From positions 1,736,001 through 1,800,000 of the forward strand of contig OY992538.1 of NCBI GenBank assembly GCA_963921195.1: a DNA stretch of 64,000 bases. The letters run 5' to 3'. Made by a program: the position numbers and the translations under genes. Numbering within the stretch: position 1 is the stretch's first letter; the number at the start of each line of letters is the position of its first letter. Shown here in pieces: positions 34,971 through 47,099 of this stretch. This DNA is from Pegoplata infirma. Taxonomy: Eukaryota > Arthropoda > Insecta > Diptera > Anthomyiidae. Under the pieces are notes generated by a model. That model was not told the DNA's origin. It did no database searches and worked only from the letters and a program-made list of their open reading frames with translations.

Positions 34971-35520
34971 ACTAAAGGTACATTTTATAAAAGGTACTTT
35001 TTATAAAAGGTACTTTTTATAAAAGATACTTTTCATAAAAGGTACTTTTTATAAAAGGTACTTTTTATAAAAGGTACTTTTTATTAAAGGTACTTTTTAT
35101 AAAAGGTACTTTTTATAAAAGGTACTTTTTATAAAAGGTACTTTTTATAAAAGGTACTTTTTATAAAAGGTACTTTTTATAAAAGGTACTTTTTATAAAA
35201 GGTACTTTTTATAAAAGGTACTTTTTATAAAAGGTACTTTTTATAAAAGGTACTTTTTATAAAAGGCACTTTTTATAAAAGGTACTTTTTATAAAAGGTA
35301 CTTTTTGTAAAAGGTACTTTTTATAAAAGGTACTTTTTGTAAAAGGTACTTTTTATAAAAGGTACTTTTTATAAAAGGTACTTTTTATAAAAGGTACTTT
35401 TTATAAAAGGTACTTTTTATAAAAAGTACATTTTTTAAAAGGTACCTTTTTTAAAAGGTACCTTTTTTAAAAGGTACCTTTTTTAAAAGGTACTTTTTAT
35501 AAAAGGTACTTTTTGAAAAC
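34971..35520. repeat. 16-bp tandem array (~34 copies)
   Basis: Unit AAAAGGTACTTTTTAT, with the core AAAAGGTAC(C)TTTT palindromic. At 35430-35480 the units become fully palindromic (AAAAGGTACCTTTT). Very homogeneous. Confidence 0.95.
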
Positions 35521-35644
35521 GGTACAGAATTTTCTGTACGTACTTGTTCCAGAATGTTTTATTTCACTAAAGGATCCTACATTCTAAATTTCAAGTTTGA
35601 ATAAATATTATATTAGTAAATAAAGAAAGTACCAACAGAACTTT

Positions 35645-36315
35645 TTTACCCATTTTACCCCCGTAGAATTAACATTGGCAAAACCCGCGCCTTAGTGAAT
35701 CTTTTTCCCGGGAGGTGAACCGACATTGCAAATTTAAATTTTCTAGTACCATTATTTAAGGAAGTATAAAATGTAACAAAAGTACATATTTTTACCCTTT
35801 TTACCCTATTAGAATCATCATTGGCAAAAACCCTGCCTTATGGGATCTATATTCCGGGAGGTGAACAAACAGTCCAAATTTCAAGTCTATGTGACAATTT
35901 TTAAAGGAAATATAAAAGGTACCAAAAGCACAGACTTTTACCCTTTTTACCCCCTTAGAATCAACATTGGCAATAATCCAGCCGTACTGGATATATATTC
36001 CAGGATGTGAACATACTGTCCAAATTTCAAGTTTCTATGACCATTATTTCAGGAGGTATAAAAAGCACCAAAAGTACAGTTTTTTACCCTTTTTACCCCC
36101 TTAGAATCAACACTGGCAAAAATCCAGCCTTAATGGATCTGTATTCCGTGAGGTGAACATACAGTCCAAATTTCAAGTCTCTATGATCGTTATATCACGA
36201 GATTTAAAAAGTACCAAACGTACAGTTTTCTACCCTTTTTACCCCCTTAGAATCAAAATTGGCAAAACTCCAGCCATAGTGGAAATATATTGCGGGAGGT
36301 GAACCTACAGTCCAA
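35645..36315. repeat. 146-bp tandem array (~4.6 copies)
   Basis: Anchors of the TTTACCCTTTTTACCCC phrase fall at 35645, 35791, 35937, 36083 and 36229, exactly 146 bp apart. Copies are diverged by substitution but not length, each with TAGAATCAACATTGGCAAAA and GAGGTGAACATACAGTCC. Confidence 0.9.
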
Positions 36316-37757
36316 ATTTCAGGTCTCTAACTTCAGCGGTTATGGCTGGGCGATGATGAATGAGTATGCCAGTCAGTCAGTCAGTCACATTACACTTTTA
36401 TATGTATAGATTTTCCAGATTTGGGCGATTTTTGCCATAATGTTTATTTCTGTCTTTTATTAACAAAATTTATTTTTTTTTAAATGAAAATATTTTTTTG
36501 TGAAGAAATCTGAACAAAATTGAATTTTGGCGATATTTTACATCCGACTTTGCGACAAAGCCAAAAAAGTCTGGCAACCCCGTTAATATGACGAAGCAAT
36601 AAAACGGACACACACACTCATGATATGCACAAAAAACATCTATAAATGAGAACTTATTAAGATATTTTTTTTATTATTTCTTAAAGAACTTTTTTAAATT
36701 AAATTTAGATATTGTTTTACATATTTTAAACCTTTTTTGTAAAGATTTGTTTCCTTTTTCTCAGTTTTTTTTTTTCATTTCCGTTTTCTTTCTTAATTTC
36801 AGGTCTCTAACTTCAGCGGTTATGGCTGGGCGATGATGAATGAGTATGCCAGTCAGTCAGTCAGTCACATTACACTTTTATATGTATAGATTTTCCAGAT
36901 TTGGGCGATTTTTGCCATAATGTTTATTTCTGTCTTTTATTAACAAAATTTATTTTTTTTTAAATGAAAATATTTTTTTGTGAAGAAATCTGAACAAAAT
37001 TGAATTTTGGCGATATTTTACATCCGACTTTGCGACAAAGCCAAAAAAGTCTGGCAACCCCGTTAATATGACGAAGCAATAAAACGGACACACACACTCA
37101 TGATATGCACAAAAAACATCTATAAATGAGAACTTATTAAGATATTTTTTTTATTATTTCTTAAAGAACTTTTTTAAATTAAATTTAGATATTGTTTTAC
37201 ATATTTTAAACCTTTTTTGTAAAGATTTGTTTCCTTTTTCTCAGTTTTTTTTTTTCATTTCCGTTTTCTTTCTTAATTTCAGGTCTCTAACTTCAGCGGT
37301 TATGGCTGGGCGATGATGAATGAGTATGCCAGTCAGTCAGTCAGTCACATTACACTTTTATATGTATAGATTTTCCAGATTTGGGCGATTTTTGCCATAA
37401 TGTTTATTTCTGTCTTTTATTAACAAAATTTATTTTTTTTTAAATGAAAATATTTTTTTGTGAAGAAATCTGAACAAAATTGAATTTTGGCGATATTTTA
37501 CATCCGACTTTGCGACAAAGCCAAAAAAGTCTGGCAACCCCGTTAATATGACGAAGCAATAAAACGGACACACACACTCATGATATGCACAAAAAACATC
37601 TATAAATGAGAACTTATTAAGATATTTTTTTTATTATTTCTTAAAGAACTTTTTTAAATTAAATTTAGATATTGTTTTACATATTTTAAACCTTTTTTGT
37701 AAAGATTTGTTTCCTTTTTCTCAGTTTTTTTTTTTTTCATTTCCGTTTTCTTTCTTA
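36316..37757. repeat. Three essentially identical 480-bp tandem copies
   Basis: Copies start at 36316, 36796 and 37276. The only difference I see is two extra T in a poly-T of the third copy. Each has CAGCGGTTATGGCTGGGCGA and (AGTC)4. The identity implies a very recent duplication, or an assembly artefact. Confidence 0.95.
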
Positions 37758-37965
37758 TGTATCACACAAAATATGAGTTAATTTAGGGTTATGTTGAAAT
37801 CCACTAAGAGTTTTTTTAGTAATTCACTCATAACTTTTAAAATACTTAACCGATTTAAAAAAAAAAAAAAATACATCAGTTTTTGCCTGGATAAATTCCG
37901 CAACTTTTGGTACCCCAAGCGTTTAAATCGGTTTCGGAGTATTGCCAAAAACGTGATTTCAACAG

Positions 37966-37996
<31 letters not shown>

Positions 37997-38324
37997 GACG
38001 GACAGACAGAGAGACAGACGGACATCGCTAGATCGACTTAAAATCGATCAAGGATCATGAATATATATACTTTATGGGGTCCTAAACCAATATTTCAATG
38101 TGTTACATACGGAATGACAAACTTATATATACCCTCTATCACCAGAGTGGAGGGTATAAAAAAAAGATACTCAGGAAAAAAATGCTGAAATTTTCAATAT
38201 TTGACCATGCCCACAAGGCCGTTTTTTTGACAAACCTAAATTTTCAGAATCTGACGATAATTGTATGCGAAAAAGTTCCCAGATCCTGGGAATTACTTTA
38301 AAATATGAGAATTGTTTCAGGGTT

Positions 38325-38560
38325 TTTTTGTAAGAAAATTGCATCAGAATTTCGAAATTTGGATGGATGTCTCAGAATCCCAAATTATTTCTATAATAAA
38401 AAAGACATCTGACATTTTTCTAAAGGAAAATATCTTAGAAATTGGTTATTTTTTATAAAAAAAAATATCTTGGAATCTAAGAGTTTTTCTATAGTAAAAT
38501 GTCTCCACATCTGATACATTTTGTGAATTAAACACGCTCTTCGTGTCTGAATCTTAAAAA
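38325..38560. repeat. Degenerate minisatellite patch
   Basis: The same 'CAGAATCT...TTTTTCTATAG' phrase as 25786-27240. Confidence 0.5.
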
Positions 38561-39140
38561 TTTTGAACTAAATAACAGAAGGTACAAAAACTGTTAGACG
38601 AGGAAAATACGATAATGCTCAATTAACATTATTGGTATTACAAATAATGCTAACTTTTTATATCGAAAAACCGCTTAATAAATTTTTAAAAAATGTATCA
38701 ATTTATAATTAGTATGGTAATATTATGTAAGAAATACCTTTGAAAGGTTTTAAAACAAATTCTCAGCAACTAAAAAGTCATTGGATTTCCTGATAATCCT
38801 AAAAAAAAAAACTTTTTTACAGCTAGATGGAAAAAAACGCTAGATTAAGTCTGAAAAAACGCCAAATTGCAACACAGTTTTATTTTTTATATCGAACTTA
38901 AGAAATTTGTTTGGTTAAATCAAACGTCCTGTTCGATGGCGGACTTAGAAAGGGGAATTTAAGAGATGGTTTAACAGAAAAAGAGCGACTTCACATTTCT
39001 TTATTATTAAAAATCCTTGAAGGAAACATGTATAAAAACTTGATAATTTATTGTATTCTAATTAATTTTTACTAAAAAATTTAAATTGTTTTATTCGACC
39101 TTTAAAATATTATATAGTGTGTAATTTTATTCTAGTCCTA
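38561..39140. other. AT-rich non-coding stretch
   Basis: Nothing supportable was found. Confidence 0.4.
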
Positions 39141-40140
39141 CATTCAAAATAATCACTCTGTTAAATTACAGAGATACTCTGCTGAGCCAAAAGAAAATAG
39201 CATAGATTTTCAACCAGCAAGATTTTTTGTTATATAATATAAAACTCTGTAAAATGGTTTAGACAAAAAAAAAAACTGTAAAATTACATAGTTTATAGTA
39301 AAATATTAGTTAAATGGGACCACAATTATATACACCCAAAAAAAAAAACGTTGGTATTCAATACTAAAAATTTAACTAAATTTTAGTCAAAGGACCTAGT
39401 GCAGAAATTGGTAACCAATACTAAAATTTTTAACTAATATTATTCAAAACTAGTAAAAATTACTAATTTTAGTACTTTGAAGATACTAAAATTAGTAACT
39501 TATTAGTAGATTTTGGTACAATATCAGTTACTTAACCTTTTACTGTTGAATTATTTTGAGTGTAGATAAATACTCTGTAAATTTACATATATTTGTAAAA
39601 ACTCTGTAAAATTTTTTGGAAAAAACTGTAAATTTACAGAATTATCTGTAAAAAAAAACTATGAAAATTTATTTGATTTCAAACTTGAACACATGAAATA
39701 ATTGGGAACAAAAATAACAACATACAAATTTATAATAAAAAACTAAAATTTAAATGTGTCTGATCCTCTTAAAATTAACCAGCTGTTATTGTTACTTAAG
39801 CGACTTTTTAAAGAGGGATTAAAATATTTGGAAGTTTTTTGAAGAGATTTTTATTTGAAAACTGTATTACAATGCAATAAGAAAAATTACAGATTTTAGT
39901 GTTTTGATTACGTGAAAAACCAAAGTATTTTTCTAAAATCTATATTTGAACAAAAAACTCTGTTAATTAACTGTTAAATAGAGACTACAAAGTAAAAATT
40001 AAAATTACAGATAAAATTTTATTTTTCGGTAACAAGAAAATACAAAGTATTTTCTTAAAATCTGTATTTCGACAGATAACTTTGTCAAATATCTGTAGAA
40101 TTAAGATTACAGTCATTTTACAGAGTAATTATTTTGAGTG
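39141..40140. mobile_element. ~1-kb TIR element with C(A)TTCAAAATAAT ends
   Basis: Left CATTCAAAATAATCACTCTG and right (inward) CACTCAAAATAATTACTCTG. The interior has many ACTCTGTAAAATTACAG strings. TA precedes the left end and the right flank is TT. It hosts 39333-39562. Confidence 0.6.
39333..39562. mobile_element. 230-bp nested TIR element, TA duplication
   Basis: CACCCAAAAAA at the left, TTATTTTGAGTG at the right, TA on both sides (39331-39332, 39563-39564). The body is TACTAAAATTTTTAACTA-type repeats. Its ends resemble those of its host. Confidence 0.6.
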
Positions 40141-41759
40141 TTGGTCATTATTTCCTTTACTATTTAAAACAATAATACTCCCATAGAACAATTTTCAAGA
40201 AAATTATTTTCCAGTTTGGAACAATTCTCGTTTTGTTTGGATTTAGCGGGGGAAAATTGGTTTTAGCGGGAACGGTGCTTTAGCGGGAAATCTAGCGCTT
40301 TTTGTTTGGATTTAGTTGGAAAAATTTTGAGGTTTTTTTTCCAATTTTTCTTTTTTTCAATCGAAAACGCCAAGTTTGTCGAATTTTAGTGCTTTTTTTG
40401 TAACTTAGCGGGAGAATTTTATATTTTCCCGCTAATTTTTTTTTTGCGGTTTCTTGCGCATTTTTAGTGAAAAATAAATTTTTGTAGAAAAAATAATTTG
40501 GAGGTTTTTTTTTAATTTTTCTTTTTTGTCAATCAAAAATGCCAAGTTTTTCGGTTTTTAGCGCTTTTTTTCGTAATTTAGAAGGAGAATTTTAAATTTT
40601 CCCCGCTAAATTTATTTTTGGCGGTTTCTAGCGCTTTTTTAGTGAAATTTAGAGGTTTTTGGTTAAAAATAGTTGGCAACAGTGCTTATGACAGTCACAA
40701 ATGTGATTGCCTTTGACAAAAAAGGGTATTTTTTTTATATCCGGAAGGATTCCCTTGTGAAAATGTTTTTTGAGTAAAATATGTAAATACTCCCATAAAT
40801 CAAAAAGCTAGATACGCGCCTGCCTTATTCAAGTAACCCGGAGTATGCAAAATACATAGGAACGTATGTAATACGTATATATGTGTGTATTCATGTTAAA
40901 AGGATAATTGAAATATTTGCACACCGTTTAGATAAAAAATATTATGAATGCGTGTGTTAATATCAGTGTGTACACATTTTAATAGATCTTCTTCATTCAC
41001 ACATTTGTACGAGTCTATAAAGTAAAATATACAAAAGATTAAAAAAAACAGAATATTTTTAAGTCCTGTATGTGTAAATACACGATGGTAGCATTTTAAT
41101 AATGGATGTATGAAATGATGTTGTTGGTTTTATCTGAACGAACATACATAATTTCAACAAGGGTTTGTTGATTTTTAATTTCTGATAGATTTTTTCAGTT
41201 ACTGTTGCGGTTTTCTTTTTTTGTTTTTATTATTTTATTGAAAAATTAAAACGTAATATTAAAGTTGAGTGTTCTTATATCAAACGCACTACGCTTTTTT
41301 TATAATATGGTTTCCTTTTTATAAATTGTCATATTGATTTATCCGGCATATAAAACTGGGGATATTTTTTTTTTGTCTAGCGCAATTTAGGAAATATTAA
41401 TATTTTTCTTGTGCAATAAAACCGGATACTGTTTAATAATATGAAATTTATTTAAGAAACATTAAAGTGTCACACTAAAGATTTGTTTATTTTCTTTTTT
41501 TTTTTATTTATGCGGCTTGCTAATAATAAAAAATGTTAACACTACAAAAAGCTTCAAATATGTATGTACTTTTGGGGTCTAAGTTATAAATTCAGTATTT
41601 TCAAATTCTGATTAGTTTTTATAAAAAACAAATAAAAGTTGTCTTATTCGACGTTTAAAATATTATATTTTGAGTAGGTTTTTTCTAGTTCGAGGTCATA
41701 ATTTCCTTTACTAATTAAAACTATGATATTCTCATTCTCAATTTTCAAGAAAATTTTTT
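40141..41759. other. Non-coding stretch with a 172-bp duplication
   Basis: 40200-40680 is built of TTTAGCGGGAAAA / AGCGCTTTTT units and holds two ~172-bp diverged copies (from 40331 and 40503). 40690-41759 is AT-rich with no recognised gene. Confidence 0.45.
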
Positions 41760-41789
41760 TTGTGTTTTAAATTTATTTATGTTAATTCT

Positions 41790-41870
41790 ATAAAACTTAT
41801 TGTTAGTCGACACGTGTTTCGGAATTTGTCAGATACCATTGTCAAGACTATTTAGCAAATATAAAATCCC
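41790..41870. mobile_element. Possible Penelope-like element remnant
   Basis: GTCGACACGTGTTTCGGAAT followed by TTGTCAGATACCATTGTCAA resembles the conserved repeat flank of Penelope-like retroelements. No reverse transcriptase or GIY-YIG motif is visible in the adjacent frames, so this is a weak call. Confidence 0.2.
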
Positions 41871-42164
41871 ATACTACAAGTAGAGAATTTAAATGAATTA
41901 TCGCTAATGTTCAAACTAAAATATTAATACATATTCGACGCTGCTCTCATTAGAAAAACGTTTAACCATTTGAGTAAGATGGAACAGAATTTATAAATGA
42001 TTATCAAGCTTAATACACCATATGTGGTATTACACTTGCAAATAGCCCATACATTTGAGAATTTGCAGCAACACCTAGCATATAGTATTGTCAAATGGAA
42101 AATAACACCGTCCGACAAAAATGAAAAAAAGCCTTTAAACACAAACTAAATAATATACTTTTGG

Positions 42165-42260
42165 AAGTAGAGACTAATTGTAGTAAAACTGCATTTACAG
42201 TTTTTCCTGTTTCCTTTTAAAAGGACTTCAAAATTTTAAAGGACTAAATTTTGGAGGGTC
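42165..42260. mobile_element. Single arm of the foldback family at 43942-44216
   Basis: TAGAGACTAATTGTAGTAAA then ACTGCATTTACAGTTTTTCC matches one arm of that element. The other arm is missing. Confidence 0.5.
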
Positions 42261-43343
42261 CCACAGTTTTACTAGATCAAAAAGATTTATTTCTTCAAAG
42301 TAGTACGAAATAAGTTGATAGATGTATAAAATCTGTTCAATAAGAATAATAAATTATATATTATTATTCTTATTAAACATCACTTAAACGTGCGCTTAAA
42401 GGAATAAAATGTTCAATTAAAATATTTTGGATCAAATTTTATAAGGGGTTGTTAAAAGCCAAAAGTTCGTGCGATATAAGCACAATGCATAAAAACGATA
42501 CCAATAAACATGATACCATATAGCTTTACTTTTTTAAGTGTTTTGCGAACATCGTACACTCTATTGGATTCTGATAACTTCTAATGAAATTTGATGCGGA
42601 AATGTTTCCAGAGCATTTTAAAAAGAAACACAATTTATCAAAATATTGTTTTTTGCATTTTCCTCGAAAATCACCCACTTTCTGACTGATGTAAATTTTT
42701 TTTATAGTGCAATTTTTTTTTTTTTTTGCATTTTTCGCGAAAACAGCGAATTGATCTAGAAAAACTGAGTGTCACGGTCCGGTTCATGTGTATAGCCCAA
42801 ATTTGAAATTTGTCGGTCGGTGTTATGAACTTTGCATATAAGTGTACAATTTTATAGTTACAATTTTATTGTCAAACATCTTTTATATCCAAGATTACAA
42901 AAGGGAAGCGGGAAATATTTGTTTAACCAGACATTTGATGTGGAGTGCTTTATATGATTAACTTACTTAAACATATTATGTATTAAGTATTTAATAATGA
43001 GTTCTTAATGTTTTTTTTTTACAATATATATATTTTTTTTTATGTTGGACATGTAATTAAAAGTTGTTGGCCACATTAAGTAAACATCATTATAATAAAC
43101 TTAAGTTGAAAAGAAATAAAAAAGCTTCCAGTGTTAAAGGAAAAGACTTGGTCTTCGCTTAAAAAACGTATTAATTGATTTTATAATACGTATGAGCAGG
43201 AAACGAAACAACAAACATACACGGGACAAAATAATTACATCATACTACAGCAGTGGTCGGCATCAATTGCACATGGATCCCGAACACAGTCGGCTATTTA
43301 CATGTACTCAACACGAATTTCAACAAAATTCACAACTAAGAGC
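42261..43343. other. AT-rich non-coding stretch
   Basis: No gene is seen. CAGTGGTCGGCA at about 43252 resembles the end of the 2410-3459 hAT family but has no visible partner. Confidence 0.4.
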
Positions 43344-43941
43344 ATAAAAATTAGGGTATTCAATCGATTAACCGTTAATCGGTTAACCGATTAATTTTTG
43401 TCGATTAACTGTTCGAATAATTTAAAATTGTCAATTTTCAAATAACAAATAAACAAAAATTTGTGTCGGTTAACCGATTAACCGAAATTTTTTTTTTTTA
43501 GAGTTTATACCTATTTTTTTTGTTTATTTTGTGTATTGATGTTTCATTTTTAATTTAAACTACGGTTTTGCTAAAAGAAGTTTAGGTCAAAAAAAAATTA
43601 TCAAACTCTCTTTTAGCAACATGTAAAAACTTCGTCAAGAAAATATTTTATCGAGGTGCTAAAAAGATATTTCGGTAAAAAAAAAAACAAACTTAGTAAC
43701 CCTAGCCAATTTTTTATACATTCCTAACAGTATACATATATTTTTCTAATAGTTTTTCATGCGACTAATCCGAATCTGACCTTAGAACTGATCTATGTCA
43801 TCTTGAGATATTTAGATTTTTGATTGACAATACTGCATAAACTCAGATTATCGCAATGTTCGAGCCCCTATAAAACCGCGAATTATTTTATAATGTCCGA
43901 CAGCCAATATTAAACATGAACCGGATGATATATGTCTGAAA

Positions 43942-44216
43942 TTAGAGATCAAATGAAGTAAAACTGCATTTACAGTTTTTGATTTCATTATCCTGTTTCC
44001 CAAAGTTTGAAAGGATTACATTTTATAAAATTTTTTTTTAATATTTGTACTTGTCCTAGAATGCCACTGGTGATGGTCTCCTCCTCCTCAAATTAAGGAG
44101 GATCTCCCCTAATATTTTATAAAACTTAATCCTCTAAAACCTTGAAGTCGTTTTAAAAGGAAAGAGGATCACAAAATGAAAGACTGTAAATGCAGTTTTA
44201 CTAAATTTAGTCTCTA
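43942..44216. mobile_element. ~275-bp foldback MITE nested in the hAT
   Basis: The arms GTAAAACTGCATTTACAGT are perfectly inverted between 43970 and 44200, extending to TAGAGAT...AGTCTCTA. No clean 8-bp duplication is visible. Confidence 0.65.
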
Positions 44217-44495
44217 GTTTCAAACGTATATTACCCAGTTTAGATATCTCTTTTTATTACGGAAATATCGACCGATGAAATTACTTCAATTTCGGCACTA
44301 AAAAATAAAAGAAAACAATTTTGGAAACCAAACAATTTTGTTGTTGATATTTTTAGTACCGAATTCGAAAAACTTTTAGGGGTGCATCTAAGCCCGGCAG
44401 CGATTTGGCTCAATTTTTCCGTTTTATATTTTTTTTTTTTACATTTTTTCACATTGAATTGGAACCAATTTGGATTGGGATAATTTTTCAGGGTG

Positions 44496-45151
44496 CACAG
44501 AAAAAAATATGGGGAAAAACAATTTGAGTAATCACTTGTTTAAATTTAAAAAAAGTTTTGAGTAATTTTTTAATTGACGCAATTAAAAATTTACTCAAAA
44601 ATTTAAAAACAAATTGAGTAAATAATTTAATAAGAATTTAATAGCTTTTTTAATTTTTTTTTGGAATTTTCTTAGTTTTTTTAATTCTCGTTTAGTTTAT
44701 AGTTTTTTGTATATATACATGAAAGTTTGTAATCATATTTATAAAATTTTTTTATGTCTTTAAGACAAAAATATATTTGGTAAAGTTTGAAAAAACATGT
44801 TTTTTTTCTTTGTAAAAAAATATGAAATTTTTTTAAACTTTGTTTTTTTTAGAGTAGAAACAGAATAAGCCCGGCACGACTTTTTCCATACGGTTTGGCA
44901 GATTAAACCGGTGGCCGGCGCCGATGTGAAATAAAACTTGTTCTGTTTTTAAAAGGTGGTGCTTCTTGTTCTGTTCCTGCACTTAATAGTGTCAATTAAA
45001 AATTTACTCAAATTTTTTTGGCAAACATTTAATAAATTTTTATTAAAAATTTACTCAATACTATTAAATCGTTTACTGGTGGAAAATTGAGTAATTTTTT
45101 ACTCAATAGTATTAAAAATTTACTCAAATTTTTTTTTTATTTCTTTCTGTG
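44496..45151. mobile_element. 656-bp CACAG...CTGTG element nested in the hAT
   Basis: CACAGAAAAAAATA / ATTTCTTTCTGTG, with TG on both sides (44494-44495, 45152-45153). The sister hAT at 49140-49150 (CCGGATGCCATA) shows the unoccupied site. The interior is AATTTACTCAAA repeats. Confidence 0.75.
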
Positions 45152-45416
45152 TGCCATACAAAAATTCTTTATTTGGGCTAACGGGTATTAAAAGCTTCGC
45201 CATATCGGATATAGATTTCTTATTAATAAAATTCTTAAAAGTATATACAATTCGTGGTTTTATATTCAATTTAAATTTTAAATTGATATTATTCGGTTAA
45301 CCGAATAATTCAAATTTAACCGATTATTAACCGATTAAATCTCAACCCCGAATAATTATTTGCTCGATTAACCGATTAAACCAGAACCTCGATTAATTGA
45401 ATACCCTAATAAGAAT

Positions 45417-46037
45417 ACAACAACAAGCTGGTTGATATCGGTCTGGGACCCCATAAAGTATATATCGGCCATTTCACAATACATTTGGTGATTTAATGCA
45501 TTTTTTGACCGACGATCTTCCGATTTTTGTGATATTTTCATACAGATTCTCTACGGAGCCATTTACAGATTTCATTCAAAAATCAAATGGGGTAAAAGTT
45601 TCGCAAAATGCCCTTTAAAACTGCATTTGCATGTAAAATGCACGGTACTGTCAAATAACACCCAAATGAAATAACTCCCCGAAATAAAATGCAATAACTC
45701 CCAAATCTTTCCATACGAATTGTGAGTTATTTCATTATGAAATAAGTCCCAGTGTGTGGGGATTTATTTCACATTTTTTTTTTTTTGGAAGTTATTTTAT
45801 TATGAAACAACTCCCAAATGAAATTATTTTGGGAGTTATTTCATTTCTTTATTAGCATTGGGAGTTATTTCATTGATGTTGGGACTTACTTCACTTCAAA
45901 CGAAATATCATTGAAAATTATTTCCAATCTGTGCTTCGCTAAAGTAAAGTTTATTTTGTGTATTAAGCCTTTTAACCTGATAATTAAAAATAATTGCCGC
46001 TAATTTCAAAATATTTATGGAAGATCGTTATAAAAAG
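45417..46037. repeat. Stretch rich in GGGAGTTATTTCATT repeats
   Basis: 45655-45900 has at least six direct or inverted copies of AACTCCCAAATGAAATAA / GGGAGTTATTTCATT, able to fold on itself. 45428-45470 contains a CCCATAAAGTATATAT scrap of a DINE-like element. Confidence 0.6.
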
Positions 46038-46510
46038 GTAAACATTAGGGTATTCAATCGATTAACCGTTAATCGGTTAACCGATTAATTTTGGTCTATT
46101 AACTGTTCGAATAACTAAAAATTGCCAATTTTCAAATAACAAATAAACCGATTAATCCGTGTCGATTAAACGATTAATCGAAATTTCTTTTTTTAGTACT
46201 TTTGGTTATTTTTTGATATTTAATGTATTCAAATGTATTCAAATAAATTAAAGCGAAAAAAAAATCTGGTGTGTTGAAAATTTGTAATTTGATAGCTAAA
46301 GAAAATAACAAAAATGTTGATCAAAACAATAATTGACTCATTTAAATTTTATTGATCAATAGATTTAATTGAAATTTTTTAGCCAATAATTTTTTGTGTG
46401 TTTCCAGCACAATAGATTTTTCTAATAGTTTTTCATGCTCGTAATCTAAATCTGGCCTTAGAACTAATCTATCTCATCTTGAGATATTTAGGATATTTAT
46501 TTACAATACT

Positions 46511-46680
46511 GCACTCTAAAAAAGTGAGTTCAGTTCCAATTTTAAAAATAAATTGGTAAATTCAAATAATTTACTACTATAAATTGTGTAAATTTTCAAT
46601 AATTTTAAGTTGAATTACGCAATTTGTGTAAATTTACCCAATTTTTAATAGAAAGCTGAAATCATTTTAATTGGAGTGTG
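46511..46680. mobile_element. Possible 170-bp MITE inside the hAT
   Basis: CACTCTAAAAAAGTG at the left and TTTTAATTGGAGTG at the right bracket a block absent from the sister element around 43850. Its boundaries are approximate. Confidence 0.4.
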
Positions 46681-47099
46681 AATAAACTCAGATTTTCGCA
46701 ATGTTCGGGACCCGCGAAATATTTTTAGATGTGAAAATAGTTTAGCACATCTGAAAAAAAACGCTTTTGGTATCCTTCAGATATCTTTTTTAATCACGGA
46801 GATATTGACCAATGAAATTATTGTAATTTTAACAATTAAAAAACAAAAGAAAACAAATTTGGTAATCAAACAATTTTTATAAATTTTTTTAGGCCGGGTA
46901 ATTCCAAAAATTTTCGCCCCACTGTTCGGAAACAGAATGAGAATTTGGCTCATAGATATCCACGTTTATATGAGATATGTTGCATTTTTGGATTTTCAAA
47001 ATTTGCTGTAGTTTTCAAATTATCGCGGGTCAAAGTTCGACTTTTTTAGCAAAAGTCAGAAAAATACATGACGTTTAACGTGCTCTAACTTTTTAACTA

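Larger units (their letters stand above)
34806..38158 (-). mobile_element. Expanded ~3.35-kb Helentron/DINE-like element (family B)
   Basis: The right end is its 5' start (TATACCCTCCACTCTGGTGA on the minus strand, then CCCATAAAGTATATATATTC and the GTCC/GTCT tract at 37964-38025). The left end is its 3' terminus (GGAGGGTATTTAAAGATTCG, GGCACAGCCGAAT hairpin, CTTACTTGTT). It matches 13225-14183 at both ends, but the centre is replaced by three tandem arrays (16, 146 and 480 bp). Central tandem repeats are known for DINE-1-type Helentrons. Confidence 0.7.
43352..45408. mobile_element. 2.06-kb hAT-type element with TAGGGTATTCAATCG ends
   Basis: Left TAGGGTATTCAATCGATTAA, right inward TAGGGTATTCAATTAATCG. 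The 8-bp duplication is ATAAAAAT / ATAAGAAT (43344-43351, 45409-45416; one mismatch). Subterminal CGGTTAACCGATTAA palindromes line both ends. It is the same family as 46046-49414 and hosts two later insertions. No transposase. Confidence 0.85.

Noticed and set aside
41790..42142. Complete Penelope-like element
   Set aside because: Only a short flank-like string is present. Adjacent frames show no reverse transcriptase or endonuclease motifs.
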